Source: Notamacropus eugenii
Lineage: Eukaryota; Chordata; Mammalia; Diprotodontia; Macropodidae
Length of the DNA stretch: 64,000 nucleotides
NCBI RefSeq assembly: GCF_028372415.1
Contig: NC_092878.1
Coordinates: forward strand, 29,618,903-29,682,902
Direction: 5' to 3'
Shown: piece after piece, positions 21,451 to 32,983 of the stretch
Numbering within the stretch: position 1 is the stretch's first letter
Layout: each line of letters starts with the position of its first letter
Made by a program: the position numbers and the translations under genes
Notes under the pieces: model-generated
Databases searched by the model: none
Told to the model about the DNA's origin: nothing
The model's input: only the letters and a program-made list of their open reading frames with translations

Positions 21451-21894
21451 GGAGCCCTGCCTTTCCTAGTCTGGGCTCCGCCGAGGCTCCCCTCCCCCGC
21501 CCCTCAGCCCCCCAGTCTCATTGAGGTCGGCTTTCTTGAAGGGTAACGAACGGAAGGCGGAAGGCGAACTTCCGGAAGGGCCGTGGCCCAGCCAGAAACG
21601 GTTTAAAAGGCGAGTGGAACACGTGGTCCCGCCTCCCTTTTGTAGATGAGGGAGCTGGGCCCCGTGCTGTTTAAGCGACCCCATCGCGTAAAGCCTGGAC
21701 GAAAGGAAGTCAGCTGCGCCCCCCCACCCCCCACAGTGACCCGGCGGGGACGCGCAGCCCTTCGCATTCGGGAGCTGCTTCGTCATGGCCGGACGTGTCT
21801 CCGGGGCTGGTCCGGACCTGGGAGCGACTGTGGGCGTGGAAGCTCCTCCCCAGGGATGAGCGAGTGCCTTGTGACGCTGCGATGGATGGGGAGC

Positions 21895-22060
21895 AGGACT
21901 TGGGGTAGCGAAGACCCGAGTTCAAGTCCCACCCCAGACCCTGGGCAAGCCCGCGTGCCTCAGTTTCCTCAACTGTAAAATGGGCATGACCGCAGGGTTG
22001 TGAGTGTCAGGTGCCTTCCTGTTCGTAAGGCGAGACAGAATGTGTGAGAAAGGACTTGAC
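21895..22060 (+). repeat. MIR SINE inside CpG island edge
   Basis: 'cccgagttcaagtcccaccc', 'ccctgggcaagcccgcgtgc' and 'cctcagtttcctcaactgta' are MIR head and core. The copy still carries CpGs, matching its location at the edge of the unmethylated island. Confidence 0.75.
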
Positions 22061-22895
22061 CATGGTCCTGATTACCAGGGCTGCTTTAGGTTTTTGAAGG
22101 GGCAAAATAAATCCTGAATCTGTGAAATCTAGACACTTTTGAAAAGAAAGCATGAGTTTTGCCTTATATGGATTCTTATCCACTTAATCCTTTTCTACCT
22201 TGTGCACGTGTCATCCTTCCTACCAGACTGTGAACTCTAGGGTGAGGTCAGCTTTGTATCTCCAGGTCTAGCATGAAGCCAACATGTGTTGATTTGAATC
22301 CATTAAGTACAGTAGAGGAGGGAGGTTCATATATTAGTGGAAGAAGCTGGGGGTGGAACCCAGGTCTCCTGACCGCGTGGTGCTTCTTCTCTGATTTTTC
22401 TTCTCTACCATGCTGTCTTTCAGAATAAACGTCTAATAAGAAACACGAAAATAATAATGAAAATAAGATTTAAAATGGCACAGTTCTTCAATTCTGCAAT
22501 ACTAGTACTAGCAAAATAGAAGGTGTAATATCATCTTCAATGAAGACGTAACTTCATTAGTTTTCGGCATAGTAAGAGATCCTGGAATACTTCTTCAATC
22601 TGTCACCTTGAACTTCCCTGTTTCTCCATCACTTGACCAAACAGTTTTCTAACATTTGTCCATCCTAGCCTTCCACCTCTAACACCATCTGCCCCTTCTC
22701 AGCCCATCCCAGTTCTACTTAGCTTTCTGGACTCTGCTCAGATATTTTCTCCATGAGGAAGTTTCCCTGCCCAAAATGAGGTCTTAAGAGGTTCATAGAA
22801 TTTTACATTCTCCATTCCCCTCATTTTATAAGTGAACAGAGACCAAGAGCCTTTTGTGAAACTTCTCCATTGCATTTGGGTTAGTATGTTACATG
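22061..22895 (+). repeat. L2 fragments in intergenic DNA
   Basis: 22,180-22,310 ('tcctaccagactgtgaactc', 'aggtctagcatgaagccaac') is an L2 3' end. 22,590-22,790 ('ccttccacctctaacaccat', 'ccatgaggaagtttccctgc') is L2 body. In between, nothing is recognised. Confidence 0.5.
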
Positions 22896-22999
22896 TAACA
22901 GTTTTCAAGACAGCATATACTTTAAAGATGGTCCCTCTTGTTTCTCTGATAGATCTAAATTTGCCTCTTTTGGTTTACTTTGGGTCAGATTTTTCAAGC

Positions 23000-23105
23000 T
23001 GAATAAATACATAGATATATACATATGTATATTGTGTACATACACATATACATGTATGTATCTACATATGTACACATGTGTATATATGTATGCATGCATT
23101 TTTTG
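23000..23105. repeat. TA/CA/TG alternating simple repeat
   Basis: 'atatacatatgtatattgtg' through 'tgtatatatgtatgcatgca'. About 100 bp of alternating purine-pyrimidine. Confidence 0.85.
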
Positions 23106-24106
23106 TGAAAGCTGAAAATAAAGGTATATTTTCACATTCTCTGTAAAAATTCATAAAAACAGTTTGATGGAGGAAATTTTTCCATTTTACCAGGGATTGT
23201 ACTCATACTATATTTCAGTTATTCATATACATATCTACCTCACTGGTTTGGGAGTTACTCCCCAGCAACCCAATTCAACATCTTGGGCAAAATAAGTTCT
23301 CAGTAATTATTTGTTAAATAATTGGTCATGGCATCAAAGTTGTAAATTTTAGTTAGGTAACACTAACAGCACACAGTCGATGCCATAATCCTATGTTCAA
23401 CAAAAAGAGATACTTTCCCAGTAGGCTCTCCATTAATTGAGGTAATGAACTGGACAGTAACTGGAAAAGCATCTTCAATTCTGTGATTATTTGAAGGCAG
23501 GGTTACAATGCTATTTATTACAATTACAGAGTTAACTGAAAGTATCCTACCCATTGTATTGACCATAGGACAGATAAAACAGATATACAGACATATAACA
23601 TAACAGAGTGTTTTTGACCCTTAACAAGATATTGGAGCTCTTTGACCTAATTTAAATTAGCATTGGATTGGTTATATTTGTTTCACTTCCTATGCTCTTT
23701 TTACCTTCAAAGAACTATTTTTATTAGCTTCTGTTCACAACAGCTTTGTAAATGACAAGCTTTATCCCTGTTTTACAGGTGAATCACTCTATAAAATGAA
23801 TCATTATCAACAAAGTGTTTATTAAGTAGCATTCTCAGATGCCCAGGATTATACAATAAATTGAAGCATTCAGAATTAGAAATGCAAATCTTCAGAGACA
23901 CTAGTTCATTGACATACATAAACCTTTTCAATCCTAGGACTTCCCCAAAAACTTTTTCTCAGGATTTCTAAACTGTTTGCTATATTATCATTCCTCTTTA
24001 ATTGTTAATGGTATTTGTCTCCCATGGAAGGTCTTGTTTCCTCTAAATGATTTCTCAGGTCAAATGGGATACAAAAACATTTTGAAAAGTATGAAAAAAT
24101 AAGGAC
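23106..24106. other. Intergenic sequence, mostly unassigned
   Basis: Apart from a possible L2 end near 23,285-23,330 and a MIR-like antisense block near 23,720-23,860, I see nothing. No gene-like signal. Confidence 0.4.
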
Positions 24107-24255
24107 AGTTAAGGCACAGCAGATAGAGCACTTCCCTGGTGGCAAGAGGACCTGAGTTCAAATCGGGCCTCAGACACTTACTAGCTGTGTGACCCTGGGC
24201 AAGTCACTTAACCCTAACTGCCTCCAAAAAAGAAAAGAAAAGAAAAGAAAAAGAA
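24107..24255 (+). mobile_element. Short tRNA-headed SINE with A-rich tail
   Basis: The head 'gcacagcagatagagcactt', box-B-like 'gagttcaaatcgggcctcag' and 'tgtgaccctgggcaagtcac' are followed directly by an (AAAAG)n tail. This is a different, shorter SINE type from the 15.8 kb copy, which has a long unique 3' half. The A-rich tail suggests L1-type mobilisation (inference). Confidence 0.75.
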
Positions 24256-24659
24256 TGAAAAAATACAAATATGTGTTGTAAGGAGACATGGAGGTTTTGC
24301 TCTTTTAAAAATATCAAAATGATAAGATTTTGCTCCTCACATAGGCATAATAAAGTCAGAATTTGGCACTAGGTGGCCAGAAGTAGAAGTGAATGTTGAA
24401 TTAATCTGATAGAGGGATCACCTTTATGAAACAAGGATGGGCCAGGGACAGAATTCACCCAGACCTTGAAAACATCCACCCAGACCATCAATTGTTTATG
24501 GGTCCAGTCTACCAGCACTCATAAACCCTTGAGTAGAAGTAACAATGAGGGCTGAAAACAGAGGGCCTTTCTATGCTGACCTGGTAAATTTCAAGTGACC
24601 ATTATATTCTTGTCATTCTATGAAACATTTGAATAAAATACCTTTAAAACTGACCAGAT
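24256..24659. other. Intergenic sequence, nothing recognised
   Basis: No repeat or coding signal seen. Confidence 0.4.
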
Positions 24660-25680
24660 TACATGAGAGTGTAGGAAAAAAAAAAGAGAGGTCCCAAAAC
24701 AGAGCCTCAGACTATATACCCACACACTGTGGGCAGGACATTCATGATGACCCTTCAGCAGAAACTGAGGAGAATCCAATCAAGACAAAATAGTTTCATG
24801 AAAACCCAGGAAAGAGATAATTCGGGGGGAAATGGTCAGCAGCATCAATTACTTCAGAAAAATCAAGAAGGATGAAAATTTAGAAATAACCATCAGATTT
24901 CATAATTAAGAGATCACTGGTTACCTTAAAGACATCAGTTTCAGTGAAGTAGTGAGTGGGAATAAAAGGCAAACTACAAGGGGTTGAGAAATGAGTGAAA
25001 TAGACAACTTTTTCTAGGAATTTGGCTCTGAAGAGAGGAAAGATAGAGAATGACAGCTTGAGGGAGGGTGGTAGGATAAAGTGAAGGTTTGTTTTTTTTT
25101 AAAGTTGTAGAGCTGGAAAGGTTTACAAGCAGGAGGAGAGTGGAAAATTATGGAGGGATAATGGACAAACTACTGGAGGAGACAGGAGATTAGCATTTTT
25201 CCTCTCCTTCGGTATGCCCTAGCCAAAGAGAAAGGTCACCTCATCCTCCAAGATTGGTGCAAAGACAATATGACTAATATGGAAATATTTTACATAGCCA
25301 TAAATGTATAACATATATTGACTTGATTGCCTTTTCAGTGAAGTGGGGTGGGGAGGAAAGAATTTGTAACTCAAAGTTCTAAAAACAAATGTGAAAAATT
25401 GCTTTTACACATAACCGGGGAAAAATAAAATACTAAATAATTTTTTTTTAAAGATTGGTGAAAAGGAGAGAATGGAGATGATGTGGAGGTGATTTGAAAT
25501 GCAGTGTTGGGAAGGAGAGATAGTTCTCTATGGATAACCTCAGTGTTTTCAGTGAAATCTGAAGAAAAGCCCTCTTGTTAAAAGGGAAGGGGGAAAAAGT
25601 AGTATAGGTAGTTTGAGAGAAGAGAAAGTCTGAAACAGCCACGATAGGGAATGGCATAGAACTGACCAGAAATCCTAGGA
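24660..25680 (-). mobile_element. L2 LINE, antisense, split by an L1 tail
   Basis: 'attaagagatcactggttac', 'tttctaggaatttggctctg', 'aaagagaaaggtcacctcat' and, right of the insertion, 'gttttcagtgaaatctgaag' follow the antisense L2 ORF2 order. An L1 3' end occupies 25,260-25,450 between 10-bp duplicated flanks. Confidence 0.7.
25260..25450 (+). mobile_element. L1 3' UTR insertion with target-site duplication
   Basis: A 190-bp 5'-truncated L1 tail ('gactaatatggaaatatttt', 'ggggtggggaggaaagaatt', A/T-rich end). It is flanked by perfect 10-bp copies of AAGATTGGTG at 25,250-25,259 and 25,451-25,460. The duplication fits L1 target-primed insertion into the older L2. Confidence 0.85.
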
Positions 25681-25865
25681 CCACAAATTCAGAATTGGAA
25701 GGGACATGAAAGGTAATCTAATTTAACCTCATTTTACTGATGAACTAAGACTCAAATAGATTAAATGACTTGCCCAAGGTCATGAAGATAATAAGTGGCA
25801 GAGGAAGGATCTGAACCTATGTCCTCATATACTCAGTACAACACTCTTTTCACTATACCATGCTG
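25681..25865 (-). repeat. MIR/CORE-SINE, antisense
   Basis: 'ttggaagggacatgaaaggt', 'ctcattttactgatgaacta', 'cttgcccaaggtcatgaaga' and 'tcactataccatgctg' form the common antisense CORE-SINE series. Confidence 0.65.
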
Positions 25866-26816
25866 TTTTCCAGTTAAGAGTAAAAGAACTGACAGAAAGC
25901 AGCCCAAATATGTTCCTGTTCCTTGGAAGTGTGTGCAAAAGTCAGAGATGGCTACCTCCTCTTTGGTTTTATGATGGGAGAAATATCTCCTCTCTGAGTT
26001 GATGCGGTAAGTAACTGCTACCAAATATATATTGACCACAACACAGAAATTTTGGAGGTAAAAACCTAAGTTTTATTATTATGCTCAAGTACAGATAGGT
26101 TCAAGCCTCAGAGAAAACCTGAGCAATCATGAGGATTCTAACAAGGGTTTTTATGTGCAAAATTACATCAGAGTAACAAAGATATAACCATTTATATATT
26201 ACTATCTTATATATTGCTCTTAGGTCATAAAAGTTAGAGAAGAGATAGATCCATAATCCCATACTTCCTTCAGTGTCATGAAAGTTGAAGAAACATAAGT
26301 AAACAGACCCATAATCTCATATATCTTCTCAGAAAATAAACTTCATCAAAACAAACCCTACAGGTAAACTAAATCAGATTACAGATAAAACTACATTTAG
26401 AAGATTCACAAATAAACTGATTGAGGAGGAGGAGGATTCTGGGACAGTTGAGATTCTTCCTTTGGCTTCTTAACTAAGGAGTTGTTTACAGCCCTTTACT
26501 AAATTTTCATATTCCATGGGACAGATTTTGGTCAGGTGGGGTTAATAATAACCAAAATTTGCAGGAGGAATGGTCCTGAATCCCACATAATAAAAGGAAA
26601 TTTAAAAAATTCCCATAATCTTTTACAGTAGTTGGGACTGCCTAAAAGTTTATTGCCTGGCTTTGGACTCAGGAGGATTGAATCATCTAGAGTAGATACT
26701 TTTCCAAGGGTCTAAAAAAAAGTGAGCTAGTAGAGCAGCTTGGCCTTTTTTTGTACTCCTATACACTTTTCTCTATTCAGATCAGAGAGCAACAGCTCTG
26801 TCTTCTGAGTGAGGGG

Positions 26817-26852
<36 letters not shown>

Positions 26853-27240
26853 TTTCTTCCTTCACCCCACTCCCAGAAGCATATAGGCTTTACCAGTTTC
26901 CCCTCCCCTCACAGCTTCTTGAGCATAACTAAGAGACTGGATACTTGCAATAGAATTTTCTAGACCAAGTGTTGGCATTAGCCAGAGCAATCAATGATAG
27001 GGTTCTCAGAGAAACAGAAGGCAGAAATAGGTATATGCCAGGCTATGGGACCCAAGAGGGTAGCTCATGGACAATATTCCTGAATTCTATACTTCGTAGA
27101 GTAGGAGGTTGACAGAGTTACACCAGGATATAGCCACCTAATCAGAGAAGGAAGATTTCTTGGATAGTTAGAATTTTTTGAGTTTCCTCTAAATTTCAAA
27201 GCTGTCAAATTCAAGAGTTTAGGAAGTGGCCCTTTAAGAG
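25866..27240. other. Intergenic sequence, one microsatellite, otherwise unassigned
   Basis: No coding signal, RNA gene or repeat family I can name. The only clear element is the (AC)n run at 26,819-26,848. An old LTR or DNA transposon cannot be excluded by eye. Confidence 0.4.
26819..26848. repeat. (AC)n microsatellite
   Basis: Uninterrupted AC dinucleotides, about 15 units. Confidence 0.95.
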
Positions 27241-27244
27241 AGAA

Positions 27245-27490
27245 AATAAGTGGATAGAGTGCCAGGCCTGGAGTCAGGAAAATTCATCTTCCTGAGTTCA
27301 AATCTGGTCTCAGATACTTACTAGCTGTGTGACCCTGGGCAAATTACATAACCCTGTTTGTCTCAGTTTCCTCATCTGTAAAATGAGCTGGAGAATAAAA
27401 TGGCAAACTACTCCATTATCTTTGCCAAGAAAAACCCCAAATGAGGTCATGAAGAGTTGGATACAACTGGAAATAGCTGAACTACAAAGA
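27245..27490 (+). mobile_element. Marsupial tRNA-headed SINE
   Basis: 'gtggatagagtgccaggcct', 'tgtgtgaccctgggcaaatt', 'tgtaaaatgagctggagaat' and 'catgaagagttggatacaac' match the full copy at 15.8 kb. Confidence 0.85.
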
Positions 27491-27524
27491 GAGAAAATGC
27501 TTAGGAATGCCTCTTAGAAGATTA

Positions 27525-27648
27525 CATATATACATATACGTATATATATATACACACACACACACAGATATATACATATTCACACAAACACATATATAGA
27601 TAGATACCTGTCTATCTATCTATATCTATCTATCTATCTATAGTCGAC
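27525..27648. repeat. TA/CA and (TATC)n compound microsatellite
   Basis: TATA/CACA steps followed by TCTA/TCTG tetranucleotides ('ctgtctatctatctatatct'). Confidence 0.9.
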
Positions 27649-28236
27649 CTGAAAGCTTGGTTAATAGAGGCAAACATGCTAGGTGATTTTAAATTCATAT
27701 TGTTTATTCCCTTAAAGTTAGCAGATACATGCTGCACAGAGCCAAAACATAAGTTCTGACTGATAAAAGAATGACAAGCTTTTTATATGTTTTAGAAAAA
27801 TCTCAACTCAGGGTCTCTATGTCACTCAAATTTATCATCTCCATATATGTTTAGTTATATTATGAGAAAGGAATTTTCTTAATTGAATAGATAGGAAATA
27901 ACAATAAGATAAGAGAGTTGATAAAGTGTTGATTGAAATTACAACCCAGAAAATCTGTGTTTTCTTTACCATTAACATGTCATAATGTAGTATGTGTCCA
28001 TGAAAATATTAAGATAAGAAAAAGTCGCATTATTCAAGATAGTGTCTCAGGTTAAGGGTCTCATCCTTGATGGCCATAAACAGAGGAAAAAATGCTTTTC
28101 AGTTAGCTCCATATGGCCTTATTGACATAGGAAGAGGTATTCTTGGAGAAGAAAATATTTGTTACGTTGAGGTGCTTCTTCTGGTTGATTAGTTCAGGCT
28201 CTGGCCCTTACTAAGGTTCACATGATATTAAATGAT

Positions 28237-28299
<63 letters not shown>

Positions 28300-30084
28300 C
28301 ACGAGGCTTGGGAACTCAAGTCCTGGGAGAACAAGATACCTGGACCTTGTCACTCTTGCTTTTATAATGATTTGAATAATGTAGGTCCAGTGGGAAGTGA
28401 TGTTGCTTCCTTAGTAGCCCCCAAATATAATTGCTTTGGGGGGAAGTTTATGAGGTATTTAGGTGCCTTACATGTTTTCTTTATCTGTTTATGAGTCTGT
28501 CAGCCCTTTAAGTCTCTCATATATTTTCTGTGCCTGTTTATGGGCTCCTGTGAATCATTTGTCTTTTGCATTTGCTGTAGAGTGAAAAGAAGGCTATCCC
28601 ATTCTTGATATCCAAATTGTTACCTAGAATGATATACGAGAGGAAGGTACTCCCTTATTCACATTTAGGGAAACCTTGATAGGCAATATAGTTAAACTAT
28701 ATTTGGAGATTTCCTAAAGTAAATTCCAGGTATTGGCATAATGGAACAGAGAGAAAATTACACTCTTGGGTCAGTACCAGAGTAGTTATCTAGTCTGTGT
28801 GAGCTCAGTCTTTAGATCCTTCAGTCACAGATTATATCCACAGCAACCGAGAGATAGATAGAACTTCATTTTCTCTCACTAACACTCTTGTGTGTTTGAT
28901 ACAAATTCATGGGATTTAAAAATAACTGGGCTCTTTCAACTGAGCACGGGACATTGTGTGTACTTGCCAAGGAAGATCTAATTCCTAATTGGTGTGAAGA
29001 CCTCTTGGTGTGATTGTTGAAGATTGAGAGGTAGAGTTAGTACCAGAATTTGTTAAAGGAAAAAACAGTTGGTTCCATACAGACTCCAGAGAAGATAGTA
29101 AAAGACTTTGGAAGCTTCAAACATATAAGGGAAGTTGACTTTTCAATATGTCCCCTTTTTTAGCTTTCTTCTCTAGACCTTGAAGATTTTCCCTTGGGTG
29201 AAACTGGGACCTCCCTTTAGGTTGACCTGAAATCTCATCTCACTCCCATCAAAAGAACTCATTTATTTGCATATTTGGGAGCATATTTTTGTCAATATAA
29301 CATATCTAATTTCTATTTGCTCTTTTCTAGAATAAATCTGTTTATTTGCTAACATTTAGAGAGGGAAAATATAAATAATTGTATTCTAATACCCATATTG
29401 GATGGGTATTGGATAGTACCCAATTAGATATAGATAAGGGAAAAAGAAATCTCTCAGCTATGACTCTTCTCATGCTCTGAAGGCAGAAATTTACAGTCTT
29501 CCTTGAAGCGGGTGAGCCAGATTCCAGAGTTTCCATGTTTTCTTCAAGCCATATTGAAACAATACACGTAAAGAGGTACACATCAAATGTAGTGTTGAGT
29601 ACCTATCTAGGTGGAAGAGAAGAGAATGTGTGGAGATTGCATTGAATGTTCCTTAGTCAGGAATGCATTTGGGCAGTTGCATGCGTGGCTCTCTTGAACC
29701 ACAGGCTTGTGTGTCAAAGAAGAAGAACACAGCAGTGAGAATTAATGTGAATTGGAGGACACAATGAGCCCAGTCTGAGCACAAGAAATCCCATTCCATA
29801 TCATCCCCTCCAACATATTGTCCCCTCTGTCACTACTCTATCACTTACTTTGAGTCTGTGTCTACTACTTTATTCCTTACTGCCTACAGACATGCCCATT
29901 TCTTCTCCATCCCCCCCCCCACCCCATATCCTCACTTTATCCTTTCACCCTGTTTCAGTTCTTTGTGGTTAACTTCCTTGAAGATGCCCTATTAATAGGT
30001 GCTTCTACTTTCTTCTCACTCTCTTTTAATCCCTTACCAACCCATTGCTACCACCCATTATGGATAAATGAACTTGTGATAATA
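27649..30084. other. Intergenic sequence, mostly unassigned
   Basis: About 2.4 kb with one long (TG)n run and a short C-run near 29,910. I see no exon, no known repeat consensus and no RNA gene. Confidence 0.4.
28243..28297. repeat. (TG)n microsatellite
   Basis: About 27 uninterrupted TG units. It is the longest perfect dinucleotide run in the window and probably polymorphic. Confidence 0.95.
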
Positions 30085-30215
30085 TCTTTAAAATCATAAG
30101 ATTTGGAGCTTTAGGGAACTTTAGAGGCCATCTAATCCAACCCCCTCATTTTATAGATATGGAATCTATACCTCAGAGAGGTTAAGTCACATGCATAGGA
30201 TTTGATATCAGGATA
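30085..30215 (-). repeat. MIR/CORE-SINE, antisense
   Basis: 'aggccatctaatccaacccc', 'ctcattttatagatatggaa' and 'cagagaggttaagtcacatg'. Confidence 0.65.
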
Positions 30216-31230
30216 GGAGTAGTGCCTTGACATTTCAGTGGGAAAAATATTTTGAAGGTTGGTTGGGTAGGGTTTACTTGTCTATGGTTATTCCTCTTCA
30301 ACATCTATACTCTGTATCTCTAATGTTCCTTCTGTTGCCCAGAACTCTGGCCAAAGTTTCAATAATGAAAGGATGGTATAATATGTATTGTGTACAGGTA
30401 TATGCTGTATGCAATACTTGTGGCATACCCTTGGTAACGCAGAGGTCACTGTACTAGTGCACAAAATCCACCTTAGTTTGGATGCTGCCTTTCTTAAATC
30501 TATAAGAAAGCAAGATGTCACTTTATCAATTACCCAAAAAGGAAATGCAGTATCTGAATTTCTCCACCAACTAGCACTATATTCAAACAATCTTTCAAAT
30601 CATATAATCAGAATTGCTTGGGCCATTACATGGCATAGGTTTCCAAAAAATAGCACAATAGCTCCATTAGCCACTATAAGATGTTCAGCTTTCAAATGCT
30701 CAGACTACTCCCCCTCCCACCACTGTGAGCTGAATGACTTTTTACAACTGCATTGGTTAGATTCTGAATTTAAACTAGGAAATTATGTAACATTGCTCAA
30801 GGAAAATTGGTAACCATTCTCCACATGAGGAGAAAGACACACATTTAGAATAATTACTAGTTAAATAACAATGGGGAATTTTTGACTAGCAATTGATATT
30901 GGAGGGATTGTAACTAGAGATCATACTGAGGGTAATACGCTAGATGGAGACTTGAGAGTGATAGTACTAGAGAAAAATCTCAATCCCTTAAAATTATCCC
31001 TGGAACTCTAATGGGATCAGTAACCTTGCTCTGGCAAACCTGAACTGCTAGTCAGAGTTCAGGTAGAACAAAGGAGTGGTTTTGAGAAACAAGAGTAGCC
31101 TATATGTTCTACAGATAATGGCTAGTTGTAATAGGTAGGTAGGTAGGTAGGTAGACAGATAGATAGATAAACAGACAGACTTACAGATGCTTGAGGGCTG
31201 GTATGCAGTAAAGATTCTAATGCTCTTTTA
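30216..31230. other. Intergenic sequence, unassigned
   Basis: It contains the longest unexplained open frame in intergenic DNA (30,388-30,813, 141 codons, plus). No motif is recognised, and a frame of this length is expected a few times by chance in 64 kb. A (TAGG)n(TAGA)n run sits at 31,130-31,180. Confidence 0.4.
31130..31180. repeat. (TAGG)n / (TAGA)n compound microsatellite
   Basis: Six TAGG units pass into GACA and GATA units. Confidence 0.9.
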
Positions 31231-31239
31231 TCTCCCCAA

Positions 31240-31690
31240 GTGACACCACAGAATTACAGGATTCTAGAGTTGGAAAGAACCTTTTCCAACCCATATCTGA
31301 AAAAGAACTGACTCTACCTTCAATTGACCATCTAGCCTTTGCTTGAAGATTTTTGATGAAGAAAAACCCAGTATCTTTGGAAGCAATTGATTCTACTTGT
31401 ATATAGGTCTAATTGTTAGGAAGTTTAAATTAACCCTAAATTTGCCTCTTTTAGCTCTCTCTGAAGTCAAGCAGAACCACTCATTTCCTCTCCTAAGTGA
31501 AAACCCTTCAAGCCATCATGCCCCTACTAAATCTTCCCCAACCTAAACATTCCCAGCTCACTCAACTAATCTTCATATGGTATGAAATCTTCACCCTTCA
31601 CTTCCTGGATGTCATCCTCAGAACACTCTACAACTTATCGATGTTCTTCCTAAAATGTAGCACCCTAAATGAAACCAAATATACCTGACA
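31240..31690 (-). mobile_element. CR1/L3-type LINE, antisense
   Basis: 'gagttggaaagaaccttttc', 'atctagcctttgcttgaaga', 'ctaattgttaggaagtttaa', 'cacactcaactaatcttcat'-type blocks and 'aaaatgtagcaccctaaatg' follow the reverse of the CR1-like 3' region of amniotes. Old and degenerate. Confidence 0.6.
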
Positions 31691-31920
31691 TTCAGCAGGT
31701 GGTTCGGTGGATAGAGCACTGGACCTGGAGTGGGACCTAAATTCAAATATAGCCTGACACTAGCTGTGTGACCCTGGGCAAGTCACTTAACCCTGTTTGC
31801 CTCAGTTCCTTATCTGTAAAAATGAGCTGGGGAAGGAAACAGCAAACTGCTCTAGTATCTCTGCCAAGAAAACCACAGGTGGGTCCTAAAGAGTCAGACA
31901 GGACTGACCAACAACAAAAA
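31691..31920 (+). mobile_element. Marsupial tRNA-headed SINE
   Basis: 'ttcggtggatagagcactgg', 'tgtgaccctgggcaagtcac', 'aaatgagctggggaaggaaa' and 'aagagtcagacaggactgac'. Located 0.9 kb upstream of the TMEM62 start. Confidence 0.85.
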
Positions 31921-32500
31921 ATGAAGGGGTTGTACTCCATGACCTCTATGGGTCCTTCCAGCTCCACATCTATGACCCTGACATTTACCCCACTTAAGGA
32001 AATTGCACTTGGAAAAATGAGTTTGGGGGATTGTACTTTTTCATTCATATTTGGGGGCAGGTGTCAGGTCCAAAGTCACTGGCTGCTGGAGTTTCACAAA
32101 CGTTCAGCAATCCTCCTTTTAGGAGGGAGAAAATGGGCAGTGATTTGCTCCGCTGGGACCTGCGGGAGAGGGCACAGCTTCACACCTCTGTGTGATCTTA
32201 GGCACGTGGCTCACCCTCCCTCTGCCAGTTGGCTTTTGAGGTCCCTTCTGCTCTAAAGCTACGGTCTCGTAAGTCTCTGTTGCCTGTGCCAACTGTCTGT
32301 GCCACCTCGGAGCTTCCTCATCTTCCAGTGGACTAGACGGTCTCTGAGGTTCTCTCCCAATCTGGGTCCATGTTCTAGACCTGGGCCCTGACCTGATCAG
32401 TACAATGGCTTATACTGCCTCTGGGGTTCCTTCCTGATCTACGTCGGGCACTCCAGCTTCCTCTGCCAGTAATTGGTAGGCAGGAGCTGGACAAGTCACT
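31921..32500 (+). repeat. MIR fragments upstream of TMEM62
   Basis: 31,922-31,982 ('gaccaacaac...' side, 'ccatgacctctatgggtcct'), 32,150-32,280 ('gtgatcttaggcacgtggct') and 32,440-32,530 are MIR-like pieces. No exon is seen. Confidence 0.45.
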
Positions 32501-32800
32501 GCTCTGGGCTTCAGCTTCCTTGTCTGTAAATGTTCTAGACGGCCTGTCTGCGGGGCCCGGACCAGCACCCCCCTGCCCTCCGTTTCCCCACGTGTCCAAC
32601 AGGCCAGACGACGTCCCCAGTGGCCTCTTCTGCCCAGGACGAAGTGCCCAGGACGAAGTGCCCCGGGCGAGGGCCGCGCTCAGGCCGGGCTCCAGCCCCG
32701 GGATCATAGAGTCCCGGAAGTGCGCGGCAGAGAGGCCCCGGGAGCGGAGCGGAGCGCGGCTGTCCGTCAGCCGAGCCGGGCGGAGCGGAGCGGGGGCTGG

Positions 32801-32983
32801 ATGTCTGCGGGCCTGCTGCTCAAAGTGGTGGCCGGGCTGGCGACCGCCACGCTGGCGGCCGTGCTGCTGGAGCACTACGGCCTGCGGGCCGTGTCCTCGC
32901 CGCGGCCCGCGCGGCTCCACACCGCGCAGAGGCCCTTCCCGGCGCCCGGGGCCGAGGACACCAACATCTTCTGGGGCCTGCAG
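32801..32983 (+). CDS. TMEM62: TMEM62 exon 1 (coding)
   Basis: Codons 1-61, phase 0 at the end (CTG CAG|GTGAGC). It starts [13 protein letters not shown] and ends DTNIFWGLQ. The ATG is the only one in frame. Its context is weak (T at -3, T at +4). The hydrophobic segment, residues 5-25, is a probable signal anchor. Confidence 0.92.

Larger units (their letters stand above)
20640..21990 (-). promoter_or_regulatory. UBR1: CpG-island promoter of UBR1
   Basis: A sharp GC- and CpG-rich block in AT-rich surroundings. Upstream of the minus-strand start codon (21,252) it contains a consensus CRE (TGACGTCA, 21,427-21,434) overlapping an ETS site (AGGAAGT on the minus strand, 21,434-21,440). Further out are a palindromic ETS site (ACTTCCGGAAG, 21,568-21,578) and an E-box CACGTG (21,620-21,625). 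A YY1-like CAAGATGGAGG overlaps the start codon. No TATA box is placed suitably, as expected for a housekeeping gene. Transcription start sites cannot be fixed from sequence. Confidence 0.75.

Noticed and set aside
25866..30084. An endogenous retrovirus in the long unassigned intergenic stretch
   Set aside because: I saw no pair of matching LTRs, primer-binding site or gag/pol motifs. Left as unassigned.
30388..30813. 141-codon plus-strand open frame in intergenic DNA
   Set aside because: No motif, no splice context, no recognisable homology. A rough stop-frequency estimate gives a few frames this long by chance in 64 kb.
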